64,000 nt of DNA, taken from assembly GCA_950295325.1 (NCBI GenBank), contig OX485804.1, forward strand, positions 17,050,001-17,114,000. Direction: 5' to 3'. Origin of the DNA: Polytrichum commune. Taxonomy: Eukaryota > Streptophyta > Polytrichopsida > Polytrichales > Polytrichaceae. A program made the translations under genes and the position numbers. Position 1 is the first letter of the stretch, and each line of letters starts with the position of its first letter. The notes beneath the pieces were generated by a model that saw nothing but the letters and a program-made list of their open reading frames with translations, was not told the origin of the DNA and ran no database searches. Positions 48,436 to 60,649 of this stretch are shown piece after piece.

Positions 48436-48678
48436 CCTACGTGGACTCGTAGAATCCGATGTGGCATTTTGGGTACTCAGAAAATCGAAGGTGGCAGCCA
48501 TGTCTAGGGGGTTGGTGATTAAACGCATGTTAACACCACCTGTGGACTCCATAAGCCCCTGGCATCCTACGTGGAGGCCCGGAGTCCTAGCTGGCACTTC
48601 TGGTGGTCGTCCATCATCCTACATGGACTTACAAAAATCCGAAGTGGCAGTTTGGGAGGCGGTGCGCAACCTACGTGG
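48436..48678 (+). promoter_or_regulatory. four CCTAC(G/A)TGG boxes upstream of the branching enzyme
   Basis: cctacgtgg occurs at 48436, 48566 and 48670, and cctacatgg at 48618. The boxes are followed by weakly repeated 'aatccgaagtggca' text, so they belong to degenerate tandem units with 52-bp spacing in the last three. ACGTGG is the core of G-box/ABRE sites bound by bZIP factors. The boxes lie 540-780 bases before the branching-enzyme ATG. Function is inferred. Confidence 0.35.
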
Positions 48679-48815
48679 AAGGGCATGATGTGAGGTGGCA
48701 ATCAGGGAGGAGAGAATTTCCGAGGTGGCAGAGGGGTATGTGGCTGGAGAGGACCCGCAGCGGCTGTGGCGGAGAGGGATCGTCACAAACCCAGCATCGC
48801 AGCGCACAGCCAAAA

Positions 48816-49029
48816 GAGGAGAGAGATTGAGAGAGAGAGAGAGAGAAAAAGAGAAAGAGAAAGAAAGAAAGATCGGCACAAAGAGAGAGAAAGAAAGGAA
48901 GGCAGGAAACGAAGGCCGTCGAAAACTCGTCCTTTGTCTTTGAGAGGCAAGGGAGAGAGCGGCATCTGTATCTGTTCCGTAGCAGCATCAAGAGCAAGAG
49001 CAGGCGAGAGATAGAGAGAGAGATAGAGG
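48816..49029 (+). repeat. GA-rich tracts in the probable leader of the branching enzyme
   Basis: gagaga/gaaag runs occur at 48816-48872 and 49005-49029, just before the first exon. They give purine-rich sense DNA, and the Arg/Glu or Ser/Leu ORFs across them are artefacts. Such GA tracts are common in plant core promoters and leaders. Confidence 0.6.
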
Positions 49030-49217
49030 CGTGAACCCTCGTGCATCTATGCGTGCATCAACACAGACAGGCACGCAAGGAAGGAAGGAAGGAAGTAAGG
49101 AGGATTCATGCGGAGGGTTGGTGCGTAGGTGGGGAGGGATAATTAGATAGATAGATTGCGGGTGTGCCGTCTGTCTGTCATTAAAAATCCTCCTCCACAC
49201 GTACTTCGTCCATCACC

Positions 49218-52200
49218 ATGCTTGCGGTGCCTGCCTGCCATGGCCGTTCCCCCACCGCCACCATCACCGCCGCTGCTATTTCCCACTCTCCCTTATGGGC
49301 GTCTACACAGGTTCGTGCTCTCCTCGGCTCTCCCTTGTGGGGATTCCTTGCATCTAGGGGGGAGGGGATTTTGGGAGGAATGTCTGTGGTGGGATGTGGG
49401 TCCTGATGGAACCCGCGATTGGGCAAAGTAAGGAAAATGATATTTTCTGCCCATCAAGGTCCTTGTAGATTTGGAATCTTGTGCCATATGGGAGACATGG
49501 GGATGGGGATGGGGTAAGAGCGAGCTTACTTCCTTACATCGGCAACTTGTGGACTGGGTTTGTGTAATCGGATGGATCAATGTGGATTTGATCGGGGGAT
49601 TGGATGCCCTTACGATTGATGATGCTAGCCTTTATCACGATCATCATCGTCATGTTGTAACGATTTCAGCAAGGAATTGTTGTCATCTATTGGCATTGTG
49701 CACATGGTGGGTTAAGTGAAGAAGTGGTTCCAGCTTCGGGGTCAGGTTAAGTTGGGTTGGGTTGGTTGGCAAGAGTGGGGCATCATCTCCAATCCTATTT
49801 TAAGGCTGGACAACAGCCGTGTAAATTTGATCTCAAGGGTTGACGATTACTTCACAGTTTCTTGTGCTAAATTTGTCTCAAATATGTGCATGAGGTGTCA
49901 TCATGGTTCAGTAGAGTTGAGAGATGAAGAAATTGGGTCAATAGTAGTACTGAGCTGGGTGTTGTTGTAGAAAGAAACAGACAGGAGCAATGTGTATCTC
50001 GTCGAGCCGTGATCGGAGTTTGAGGCAATGTAGGAGGAGGCCACACACACAAGGGGTGTCCTCTGTTCTGTTTTGAGTTGTCTTTGGTCACCTCCCCATC
50101 TGAGGATTTGTGTGTGTTTGAGAGAGAAGTGAGGAGAAAAAAATTCCAGGGGGGATTATTGAGGAGGTGAATTGTCTGACGCTTGCGTTTTTTTGACAGG
50201 GGCCTAGAATTAAGGGCAAGAGGATTCACGAGGCATTGAGTTTAATTTGTGTATCATCTTTTGCAATGCAGGTCCAAAGCAGTCACCTATCATGCTGGGA
50301 TGTCTTAGGTTGGCATCGATTCCAACTCAAAAGGGCCATGTCGGGTGTTGAAGGAGTAAGTTGCACAATTATTTCTCGTCTTGTTTATTCTATATGTTGC
50401 TGAAGAGGTATTTACATTATCAATTTTTGTGGCTGCTGTGTTCTCTATGCTACCTTGAAGAGAAATGGCAGTTTGCATGCATGAATGTGCCCTGGCATAT
50501 TCTACAGTTTTCTAATCTTCTGGGTGTGCGTAGTATTGTATGCCCTTTTCTCTGTTTTAATGCGAAGTTGCTGCTGCACCCTTTGGTCAGCAATATTTGA
50601 ATACGATTGTGGCTGTAAAGGGCATGCTGTCTTGGTTTCATCATTGGTTTGGTTTCTTTCGCTACTGTATTCTCCATGCCACTTTAAAGAAATAATGTAG
50701 TTAGTGTGCACAAATGTACTACAATCTTCTAATCTCCTGGTTGTTCAAACCTTGTTGGATGCCCTTTTCTCTGCTGTAATGCGAATTTGCTGCTGCTCTC
50801 TTGGTCAACATTATTTGAATATAATCATGGTCATTAATTTGACTAAGTTTGCTGTCTTGGTGGATTGCAGGTCAGCCGCAGTTTGAGCTTGAAGGCTTCC
50901 TCGCCTGCTGTAGTTACTGCGACTAGTCTAAAGACAGATAAACCAGTAGAATGGAAGGACACCAATGGACTGGACAAGCTAGGTGTGGTGGAGGTGGACC
51001 CATTGCTTGCTCCTCACCAGAATCATCTGCGTTATCGTGTGAACGAGTATATGAAAAGGAGGCAGGCAATTGAGGAGTATGAGGGGGGTCTGGAGGCCTT
51101 TGCAAAAGGTGAGGACGGCTGTCTTTAGTGGCCAGTACTTTGGAGAAAGTAATTAAGTGGGGGCATAATCCAATTTGTAGCAGAATCTCATCTGTAGTTG
51201 CTTTACTTGAAGTCACTTCACAGCATTACATGGTTCAATTGGATTTGGGCTTTGTGTTTATTGTGCTCATACATATGGTGCTTGGTGGTTCAGGTTATGA
51301 GAAGTATGGTTTCAATCGTGATGGAGATTGTATTGTCTACCAGGAGTGGGCTCCAGCTGCAGCGTGAGTATAGCTCTTGGATACTAACTATGAAATTTTG
51401 TGAAAACCAATTGTTCACATTGTGCAGCTATCTCTGGGTGTGGAAGATATCTCACTAGACTTCTGGAAGAAAATCTCTAAACAGATTTCCTTGTGTGTTC
51501 TGGTTTGAACGGGTGAAATGGCACACTTGTCTACTTAATGAAATTTTATAGGGTGTCCTAGGATAGAGGACATTTGTGCATTTATGTATCATCACAGGTT
51601 AATTTTTGTATGTGTTGTATGAAATGTCCTGTCAGCTGTTTATCTTTTGGACAAACTTTGGGTGGCTTTTGGACATGTTTGGACATGTGTTTGTGAATGG
51701 GCATGTTGGCATTGTGTTGCTAGTTTGTTTCTGCTTACAGGCTCCATGAGTGAAGAGGAACTTGTGTTGTGCAGGGCCGCACAGTTGATTGGTGAGTTCA
51801 ATAACTGGGATGGAACCAAACACAACATGGAAAGAGACCAGTTTGGTGTCTGGTCTATTCGGCTCCCTGATGAGAATGGTGTTTCTGTGATTCCTCATGG
51901 CTCTAAAGTAAAGTTCAGGATGCAAAAAGGTGATGGGTCATGGGTGGATCGCATCCCAGCCTGGATCAAATATGCCATAGTAGATGCTAATATATTTGCA
52001 GCCTATTATGATGGAGTTTACTGGGACCCACCTGCTTCTGAAAAGTGAGATTTATTCCTTTGTTCTTATGTTCCATGAACTAGGTTGCAATCATCTAGAA
52101 GTTACTGTTGTACACAGATGGTGACTGGGATCATATTCAAATGTTTCACTTTCCTTTCTGGCCAGAATGTGCAATGGATTAATATAGGTTGTTGCAATTA

Positions 52201-55200
52201 TCTCTGTCACTGAAAATATTAGCAGACTGTTACTGGCGTCCTATGTACCTGCAATTTGGAGGTCAGCCTCCAGTATGCCTTTGCCCTCATCAAGATTTGC
52301 TAAGGATCTAAACCTTTATATGTTTCTGGAGGAAGCTACCCTTGCAGCAAATATACTATAAGGGTATATGTACGACATGTACAATAGAGTTATCCTCTGA
52401 CTTAATATGACTGTAGGTGGGGAGTTGGTTGTTTTGCATACAACACCTTAAATGTTTGGCAAGTTTTTACTACATGCATGGAGGTAGTATGGAGGTTTGA
52501 ACAAAGAGCATTCTATATTGGTTCATTGAAGGTCAAACTCATTTTGGCATGCCAAGAGGTTCTAAACTGAGTTTGGCTCTCAATGAACCAAAATAGGTTG
52601 CTGTTTACTCAAATTCAAACACTACCTCCCAAGCATGCTATGTGAATGAAAAAAAATTATTGTATGCAAAACAATCAATAAAAGATCAAAGGGACCAACT
52701 CCTGACAAAATACTAATGAGTATGGATAACTCTAATGTGTATGGAAGACTCTCTGTGATAAGGTTCTAAGCCTAGTCATGCCTCGAGAGAGAATGTTGTT
52801 TTGATGGTATGCCTTATGTCTTTCTCAGATATGAATTCAAGCATTCGCGCCCGGAAAAACCCATAGCCCCACGCATTTATGAAGCACATGTGGGCATGAG
52901 CTCCAAAGATCCACGTGTGGCATCCTACAGGGAATTTGCAGACGAAGTGCTTCCTCGAATCAAGGCCAACCACTACAACACAGTCCAGTTGATGGCAGTT
53001 CAGGAGCATGCTTACTATGGTTGTTTTGGGTATCATGTCACAAATTTTTTCGGTGCCAGTAGCCGATCAGGCACTCCTGAGGATCTGAAATATCTTATTG
53101 ACAAGGCACACTCAATGGGGCTTAGGGTGTTGATGGATGTGGTTCATAGTCATGCCAGCACAAATGCAGTTGATGGCCTTGCTGGTTATGACTTGGGTCA
53201 GGCAGCACAAGATTCGTATTTCCACACAGGCGCCCGTGGGTATCATACATTGTGGGATAGCAGACTTTTCAACTATGGGTCATGGGAGGCGCAGAGGTTC
53301 CTTTTGTCGAATTTGAGGTGGTGGATTGATGAGTATCAGTTTGATGGGTTCCGGTTTGATGGAGTGACGTCCATGCTGTACCATCACCACGGCCTGAACA
53401 TGTGTTTCACAGGAAACTATCACGAGTATTTCAGTGAAGCTACAGATACGGAAGCTGTCATGTACCTGATGCTTGCAAATGAATTGGTCCACAGCCTCTA
53501 CCCAGATGCGACGGTGATTGCAGAGGATGTGTCAGGCATGCCCACACTGTGCCGTCCAGTTTCTGAAGGTGGCATTGGGTTTGATTATCGTCTAGCTATG
53601 GCTGTGCCTGACAAGTGGATCCAGTATTTGAAGGATAAGAAAGATGAAGAGTGGTCGATGGGGGATATAGTGTATACTCTTGTGAACCGGAGGCACACTG
53701 AGAAGTGTGTTGGGTATGCTGAGAGCCATGACCAGGTAAACTCACACACCATTCCCTGACTTTTCTGGGTTTGTTCTAGGTTTAAAGTTATTCTCTAACT
53801 CAACCTGGCTTTTGTTCGGGAGTTGGTTACTTTGCACACAATACCTTCCATGCTTGGTGAGGTTGCAGTGCATGCTTGGTGGAGGTTTGAATGATGAACA
53901 TTCTATGTCATCAGTTCAATGAAGGTTAAACTCATTTTGGCATGCCAAGAGGTGCTAAAATGAGTTTGGTCCTGAACTAACTGAAGTAGGTGGCTCTTCA
54001 TTCACATTCAACACTACCTTTGGGTGTGCACCACATGTGGAAAGAAATTATTGATGTTGTGTGCAAAACAACCAATGAACAATTATAGCGGACCGACTCC
54101 TATTGGAAGTCCCAGTGAGTCAAAGGATAATCTCAATGTTCTGTGACACTTGGACAGTTTCTATCTGGACCTGATTCTAATCTAATTCTGGGGTTTATGC
54201 TGATGTGAAAGGTCTTCTTAATAGTAGTCGGGTTGGTGGTAGTTCATTTTCCTATGTAAGATGCAGGATAAAACATTAGTCGGATTTTAATCATTAGAGA
54301 TGAGTGATGTGTTAGACAAGCCATAGGCTTCAGTTGGGTGGAGGAAATTGTGTAAGCATCAATAGAGGTGCTGAGCTTTCAGAGGTACTCAAGCTTTCCA
54401 GACACCCTGCATGCTCTAAGGTCCCCTTTACACTAGAGCCTGAGTTGAAAGCTTGAACTTGAATTTTCTTGAGTTTGATACTTGGAGTTTGACAGGCTTT
54501 CATCTAAAGCTCAACGTATTGAGAGATTGACCAATCTTAAAGCTCTGAATAGTTTGAGCAAGATTAAAGTGGCCATGCTTAAGTCTGTTATCAAGGGGGA
54601 AATGATACTAAGCAAAAGAGTGCTTGAAATCCCATTGGCTTGAGACCTGGAGCTCTTGACATTCTTAAGCTACCTCAGGGAGGTGGCTTAGGAATTTGCC
54701 GAGCTTTGTTGTAGTCACTCTGGATGGGAACCATCAGGGTACCATCTGGACAGTGTAACCTTGGTAAAAAGTTCAAGCTCTCAAGTTGAAAGCTTATGTG
54801 TAAAGTGGATTTAATTCAACAAGCATGTGTAGGAGGCTCAACGCCAATGAGAAGGCTCCTTTCTTTGAGCTCTCAATCTCTTGTGTAAAGTGGGCCTAAG
54901 TTCTGAACTCTCTGAAAGTTCATATGGGATTGGTAGTATGCATGCAAGAGGTGTATAGGGTGATGAAGTTGGAAAGTGGAGCTTATATTTCTCTCCTTTT
55001 GTAATTGTTTTCAGGGATCACACACATGAAGTATCATACAAGCATGGCCTTGCACATTTTAGTTCTATTTTGTTAATGTCCCTGCGAATTGTGGAGCAGT
55101 GTGCCCCTTGTGAATATGAATCATCTTGATCAGTCTTCTATGGTTTGTTGCAAGTCATGTGGAAACTGATCAGTTATTTCTGCTTGTTTGGTTATGATTG

Positions 55201-57890
55201 CAGTCCATGGTGGGAGATAAAACTTTCGCTTTTCTGTTGATGGACAAGGAAATGTATTTTAGCATGTCAGCTTTGCAAGAGCCAAATTTAATTGTTGATC
55301 GAGGTGTTGCCCTACACAAGGTGCAGTAAATTATTCCTCAGTATCTATTCATTTTTGGCCGCTTTCTCTACCCTTGCTTTTTGACAATTCAGAATTACAA
55401 GCATTTCCTTGGAAGTGAGGCTGAAATTTGTTTTCCTGCATCGGCAGATGATCCATTTCATTACTATGGCTCTTGGTGGGGAGGGTTATTTGAACTTCAT
55501 GGGCAACGAGGTACGCCGAGCTTTATGAGCAATAATCCCAGATATTTTTGCAATCTGTTGAAATTCATTCCTTGTTATACTGCTATTCTACCAGGATGTC
55601 AATGCTTGTGAAATAAATCACTATAATACTGCACTGTGTCTGCTAATCTTCTGTATGCCTATTTACATGGGGACGAGTGTCCGTCCGCGACCCATGCAGT
55701 TGCTAAGGTTATTGAATTTATTATCTTTGGAAGTTCTTGAGTCGTCCACCATGAGCATATGTGTATGTGGAGAGGTCTTCCATTGACTTCACAGAACTAA
55801 TTGTTTGGATGATATTCACACATGATATTGGTTTCTACAGTTTGGACATCCTGAGTGGATAGATTTTCCAAGACAAGGCAACAATTGGTCATATGAAAAA
55901 TGCCGCAGGCGTTGGGACCTTGTGGACTCGGATCATCTTCGCTACAAGGTTTGCTCAATTGAGCTTTTCAATGACATGTGTAAATGTAAACAAGTGAATT
56001 AATCCTTGTTAATGTCTTTTCTCCTGCTTTGTAGTTAAATCTTCACCTTTGCTAAAGCATTATGTGCAATGCTCAATCTGTACCAGATTGAGGTGGTCTG
56101 CTAGTAGGGTCCGAGAAGGAGTGCTTTTCCAGAACCCTTACTGACAAATGCTGTGCTTGATGCATGCAGTACATGAATAATTTCAATAGAGCAATGATGG
56201 CTCTTGATGAAGAGTTTAACTTTGTAAGCAGCAACAAGCAGTACATCTCGTTGACCAGTGAAACTGAAAAGGTTGGTGTGCCTCTCTAAGATTTTCTAGC
56301 AACCTGACATGAAGTCTATGAAGTCATGTTATATGTCAATTTATGGCCTATCATTAGCTGCTAGGGGTTGTTTATGAGGCACATTGAATTCATGAAACAT
56401 CCACCTACAGAATCTTCTTGGTTCCTTATTGTCTTGTTGAGTACATTTGGTTATTTGTGTGCAGTATTGATAAATTTCTGATAACATATTTCTGGATGAT
56501 TACAGCTTATTGTTTTTGAAAGAGCAGACTTGGTCTTTGTCTTCAATTTCCATCCAACAAGGACATATACTGGGTAAGCTGGCGTTGCACATGTGAATGG
56601 ATAAGTGTAGACTTAGAGCTCTGATATTCTCTACCTTGTTAATGCTGCCAAAGGAGGATTTCAATCCTTTTAGTCCTTAAATGTATCTAGAGGGATAAAG
56701 AGATGGGATGTCATCACGGATATGAGTAGTACTAGTAAGCAGAGCGTCAACACTAGTGGTATTTCAAGTGAAGGGCATTGGATGACTCTAAGAATCCATT
56801 CTCAGAAGTGAATTTAACCAAGTCCAGGACTACCTCGTTTTTTCAAAATAGAAGGTTCCTAAACAATTTAGATCTCCTGCAACCTTCAGAAATTTCTTAT
56901 GTTTCTCGGAAACTAAAATCATTGGACATGTAACTTCAATATTGCACTTCCTGTCTTCAGAAACCGAAATTGTTGGACATGTAGTTTCAATATTGCACTT
57001 TCTGTCTTCAGAAACCAAAATTGATGGACGTGTAGTTTCAATATTGCGTTTCCTATCTTAATTTGCTCCTGGTGAGGGTGAATCACATGTTGCTCTGATA
57101 TGATCATCTCCAGTTGAGTAAGCGTCTGCCAAGTTTCTCTTGTGTCCTGGGCTTGAAATGTGGTTACACTTGGTGTTGCAGATTAAAGGTGGGATGTGAG
57201 ACTCCTGGATTGTACCGAATTTGCTTGGATAGTGATGATGCTGAGTTTGGAGGTCATGCGCGGGTATGTTGCACCAATTTCACTTCCTTTTATTTCCACT
57301 CATTTAGTCTTCACGATTTTGTCTTCCTTTGGCTGGGGTGGCGAAATGTATACACCAATGTGTGCCTTATTGCTTAATGCAGGTGGACCACAATGTCGAC
57401 CATTTTTCGAGTCCTGAGGGAGAACCAGGAAAGCCAGAGACTAACTACAACAACCGACCGCATTCTTTCATGGTCATGTCTCCTTGTCGCAGTTGCCAGG
57501 TTTGCAAGCGATATTCTCTCCTTGGCTGTGCAATATTTGTTTCCCATTTTTATCTATTTGCAGATCCTCTATCCTTGCATGATAATTGAGCTATTTGGCA
57601 AATCGACCAAGTATGAGCTGATTCAGGAAAATTTCCTAATCTAAATCCACAGAGAAGAGTGCCTCAATTGTGTCTCTGTCTGTACATACCATGATATATT
57701 TTGGGTGGACAGGACTTAATGTCAATGAGATTGGATGAAAAACCATCATTCTTGAGGTGTACATGGATTTGGGTGTACAGTGGTGTCTGTGAATTTAGCT
57801 ACATCATAATACACTCTGAATTTGACTTGAGGATGGCTAACCCTTGTGTTTCTGACTTTGTTGTAGGTATATTACAAGGTGCCAGAGTGA
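49218..57890 (+). CDS. 1,4-alpha-glucan (starch) branching enzyme, class I/B type, plastid (14 exons, 780 aa)
   Basis: Exons: 49218-49310, 50272-50355, 50871-51108, 51294-51363, 51775-52044, 52829-53735, 55204-55320, 55448-55510, 55841-55948, 56170-56271, 56506-56573, 57182-57263, 57383-57499, 57867-57890. Phases agree at every junction. The enzyme cuts alpha-1,4-glucan and rejoins the piece by an alpha-1,6 bond, making amylopectin branches in plastids. Residues 1 to about 70 are Ser/Ala/Arg-rich, as in a transit peptide. A CBM48-type domain follows ([28 protein letters not shown]), then the GH13 barrel with DVVHSH, nucleophile Asp429 (DGFRFDG), acid/base Glu484 (VIAEDVSG) and Asp553 (AESHD). 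The all-beta C-terminus includes [17 protein letters not shown], which points to class I (B) rather than class II. Exons 1-2 are the least certain, resting on phase and transit-peptide character. Three small transposons sit in introns 5 and 6. Confidence 0.92.
52388..52731. mobile_element. intronic MITE, family A copy 2
   Basis: A 344-bp element in intron 5 of the branching enzyme. The left end gagttatcctctgacttaat and the right end ...tatggataactc are inverted, with ta on both outer sides, a Stowaway/mariner-like hint. The inner inverted pair is ttggttgttttgcatacaa / ttgtatgcaaaacaatcaa. Confidence 0.75.
53786..54133. mobile_element. intronic MITE, family A copy 3
   Basis: A 348-bp element in intron 6 of the branching enzyme, only about 1.05 kb after copy 2 and in the same orientation. 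It shares 'aaggt.aaactcattttggc' and 'atgccaagaggt.ctaaa' with copy 2 and is more diverged at its ends. Confidence 0.75.
54420..54896. mobile_element. PIF/Harbinger-like TIR element, family B member 4, in an intron
   Basis: A 477-bp element in intron 6 of the branching enzyme. The left end ggtcccctttacactagagc and the right end in reverse ggcccactttacacaagaga are flanked by taa on both sides (54417-54419 and 54897-54899). Confidence 0.75.
56909..57061. repeat. three 51-bp tandem units in an intron
   Basis: Units begin gaaac at 56909, 56960 and 57011. Each carries ttggac(a/g)tgta.(c/t)ttcaatatt followed by gc(a/g)(c/t)ttcctgtctt. The site is in intron 11 of the branching enzyme. Confidence 0.85.
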
Positions 57891-58976
57891 AGCGTGGATG
57901 GATGGAAATGGTTTGGCTTTAATTTTCAATTGTACAATACATTTTGTTATGTATACCCATGAGTATGATGAGGTAGAGAAGTATTTTCTTCCTTTTGGTG
58001 AGCAGTTCTACTTTCCAGAGCCACTACTACGATTTGGGTTCCCAAGCCTTTGATCTAAGATGCTGGATTCTCTAAACCTAGGTTCACAGAGGGGCCTATC
58101 ATGGAATAATAAGAGCTTTGCATCTGTTCTTGCCTCTATACTGGTCCAGTACTGCAGAGCAGATAGATTTGAGTACTGTACTGGGAACATGCTGTTAAAG
58201 AGGTTTTGACACGAACAGAAGCTAGCATTTCATGTTATTGTAGCATCAGGTCATGTCATCTTTGCAATGTGCATGACCTTGAGAGGATGACTAGTTAACT
58301 TGTCAAGACTATATTCTTGCTGCTAAGAACATGATTGCAAGATGATGTCTCCATAAGATTTGACAAATTTTGAGGCCTTTATTTCAAGGAGCGCTTTGAT
58401 ATGCTATTATGGTTAGTGTGTGCGCTAATTTTTCAAGCTATGCAAAGCACATACAATCTCTTTGTTGTTGCACACCAATTGAATTTAGTCCAAGTGAAAG
58501 AGTTAGTTGTCGTGCTCTGGCTCATTACTAAGCCAGTTCCTTTGGACTGGACATCTTTTGGTTGGCCACAGTTCAATGTTCACTATATTAATAGTTGGGG
58601 GTGAATCATACAGCTACATCGTACATGAAACTTCCACCAAGACTAAAGACCAAAGACTAGACGAGTTCGGAGGAAACCTATACTTCCATCTGTAACTTGT
58701 GGTTTTCTGCAAGTCCCACACCCTAAATAAACCATGTCCTGCACAATTTTGCAAGGTTTTCCCACACAAGCACAATTATCCAGCCAGTTTCACAAATTAC
58801 TAGGTAGAACATCAAGCTCCATTACTTGCCGATACAAATCTGGAGTTGTGCTCCATTTCCCCTCTTAAGATCTTCCACCCCACCTCTAATACCAACCAAT
58901 TCTAACCACCTGAAAAGATCCTTATCATCAGATGAAGTCTCTCATCATTGTGGTGGCCCCAGTTTCATAATCTTTG
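57891..58976. other. 3' flank of the branching-enzyme gene
   Basis: This contains the gene's 3' UTR and unassigned sequence. Short ORFs at 58401-58695 lack features. Nothing repetitive was recognised up to the start of the duplicated block. Confidence 0.3.
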
Positions 58977-59864
58977 AAATTGACAACCTACTATAAAGTT
59001 ACGAAGGGGTAACCCACATCCACAACCAAAGTCATCACATTTGAAAGGCCGTTCATGTGCAAACCGTTTGAATGCAGTTTCAGCATTTGTTATTTCATCA
59101 ATGATCTCATGTTCAATGTGAGGTTAAGACGACATCAAAAAGCTTTGACATTCACCACAAAGTCTGCAATGTGGTGGCGCATAAGCCACTGCCTCTCCTT
59201 GTTATACACGAGGCATGTGCCAATACATACCCAACAACATGGTACCAAACTACAACACAACGTCCATCTTGGAATTGATTGGATTCTAGGCTCCCCTTCA
59301 ATGTGTTGGAATTGTGATGGTAGCTTATGAAGAAGGGTAGCAAAATAAGAACTATATCTATATATCTATGTATATTATGTAGACATAGATGATTGGTGGT
59401 CATATCCAAGGGACACATTGTTCGGCTCTTTGAAAGGGATGCACCACTCGCGTCATTCATGAGAAGTTAGTCACATTGTCCCTTGCCCCCTTCCAAACTA
59501 ACTCGTGAAATCTGTTAAATAACAACATCATCACAAAGTTAAAAAACATGAAACCTCGACAATCATCATTGCTTAGACCCAAATTATGATACCGGGTCAC
59601 CAAGACACATTGGCAAGGCATGATGGGGTCCTTTGCATTGTGGGTTTGACTTTGAGCATTGTCACACGAAAGATAGCATCGAGCTACATGCATGACACAT
59701 GACATGATATGGGTGTAAACAAATCAACATTAACGTTTGCAAGTCCATTGTGCTTGGTTTTCAAGGTGGAAACAATGAACCGAATGTAACTCCAAAGTCA
59801 TGGGAGAGCAAATCCGTATTGAGGATCTAAAGTACCTCTTGAGTGGGGCGATGAGTTTATAAGT

Positions 59865-60227
59865 TTAGCAGAGCGTGATGGTGAGGTTGAGGATGCCATT
59901 GAGGAGTGAGCCCACCGTTGTTGTCACGGCGGCGAGGACCTCCACTACGAGACCCAAAGCCACCTTCACAATTGCGACCTCGGTCACATCCGATGGAACC
60001 AAATAAGTTTGTTTGAGCACTACTCCCAACAGGCCCGGCACTTCAAGTACGAGGGTCCCAGCCGCATCGACGACGACATCGACTACTGCACCCACTTCGA
60101 TCAGCACGCCGTTCACGGTGATGGGTTTACAGTACTGGTTCTTGCAGGACACCTTGTTGGCTTGTGCGGCCATCACCGTGGCCAACAAGAGCATGAACAC
60201 GAGAACGGTCTTTGCGTTGGAAGCCAT
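59865..60227 (-). CDS. small secreted protein of unknown function, copy B (120 aa)
   Basis: The frame starts at 60227 with the same signal peptide as copy A and keeps Cys29, Cys34 and the terminal Cys120. Against copy A the coding sequence differs at six of 363 bases. One change is synonymous. The other five fall within 17 bases and alter three residues: copy A TLAVEVEG becomes TLVLEVPG here. The TATA box is kept at 60356-60362. The intact frame in both copies supports a real gene. The product is again an unrecognised, hydrophobic, Val-rich secreted protein. Confidence 0.75.
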   Translation of the reverse strand: MASNAKTVLVFMLLLATVMAAQANKVSCKNQYCKPITVNGVLIEVGAVVDVVVDAAGTLVLEVPGLLGVVLKQTYLVPSDVTEVAIVKVALGLVVEVLAAVTTTVGSLLNGILNLTITLC

Positions 60228-60355
60228 GATTGGATCGAGTGGTGGAACTGGGACCGAGGGGAAGAGCAGCTCAAAAGGACTTAGAGCTGCGGTGGGAACT
60301 TGGAGAGCTGTGAAGTTCTTGCACCGGGTGATGAACTCCGAGGCCGCGATGCATG

Positions 60356-60362
60356 TTATATA
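60356..60362 (-). promoter_or_regulatory. TATA box of secreted-protein gene B
   Basis: TATATAA on the minus strand, about 129-135 bases upstream of the ATG at 60227. It is the counterpart of 30606-30612. Confidence 0.6.
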
Positions 60363-60649
60363 CACTTGGTATCCTCACCGCCACTTTCCACCTCGAGAAA
60401 TCGTGTCAACATGCGCACAACTCGTTTCCGGATCCTCGTACAGCTTTAGGGCACCACCAACATGGTGGTCGAAGGAGTCTGTGATGGAATTACCCTGTTT
60501 GCTGCTTCCTTTACAAGTTGTGTATCTCGGACTGTGAATCTCTTGTTACTGAACCTATGAACTTTACATCCTCAATTTCAAAGTGCCAGCACCACATGGC
60601 ATCTTTAGCATGATGTACAATGGTAGACTTAGTCACGATCGATGTGCAT

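Noticed and set aside
48619-49046. Ser/Leu/Phe-rich and Arg/Glu/Lys-rich ORFs
   Set aside because: These are products of the GA-rich tracts in front of the branching enzyme, open on both strands because of the repeat.
51647-51774. 5' part of the frame before exon 5 of the branching enzyme
   Set aside because: The acceptor at 51771-51774 (gcag) gives the correct phase and family sequence; the open frame upstream is intron.
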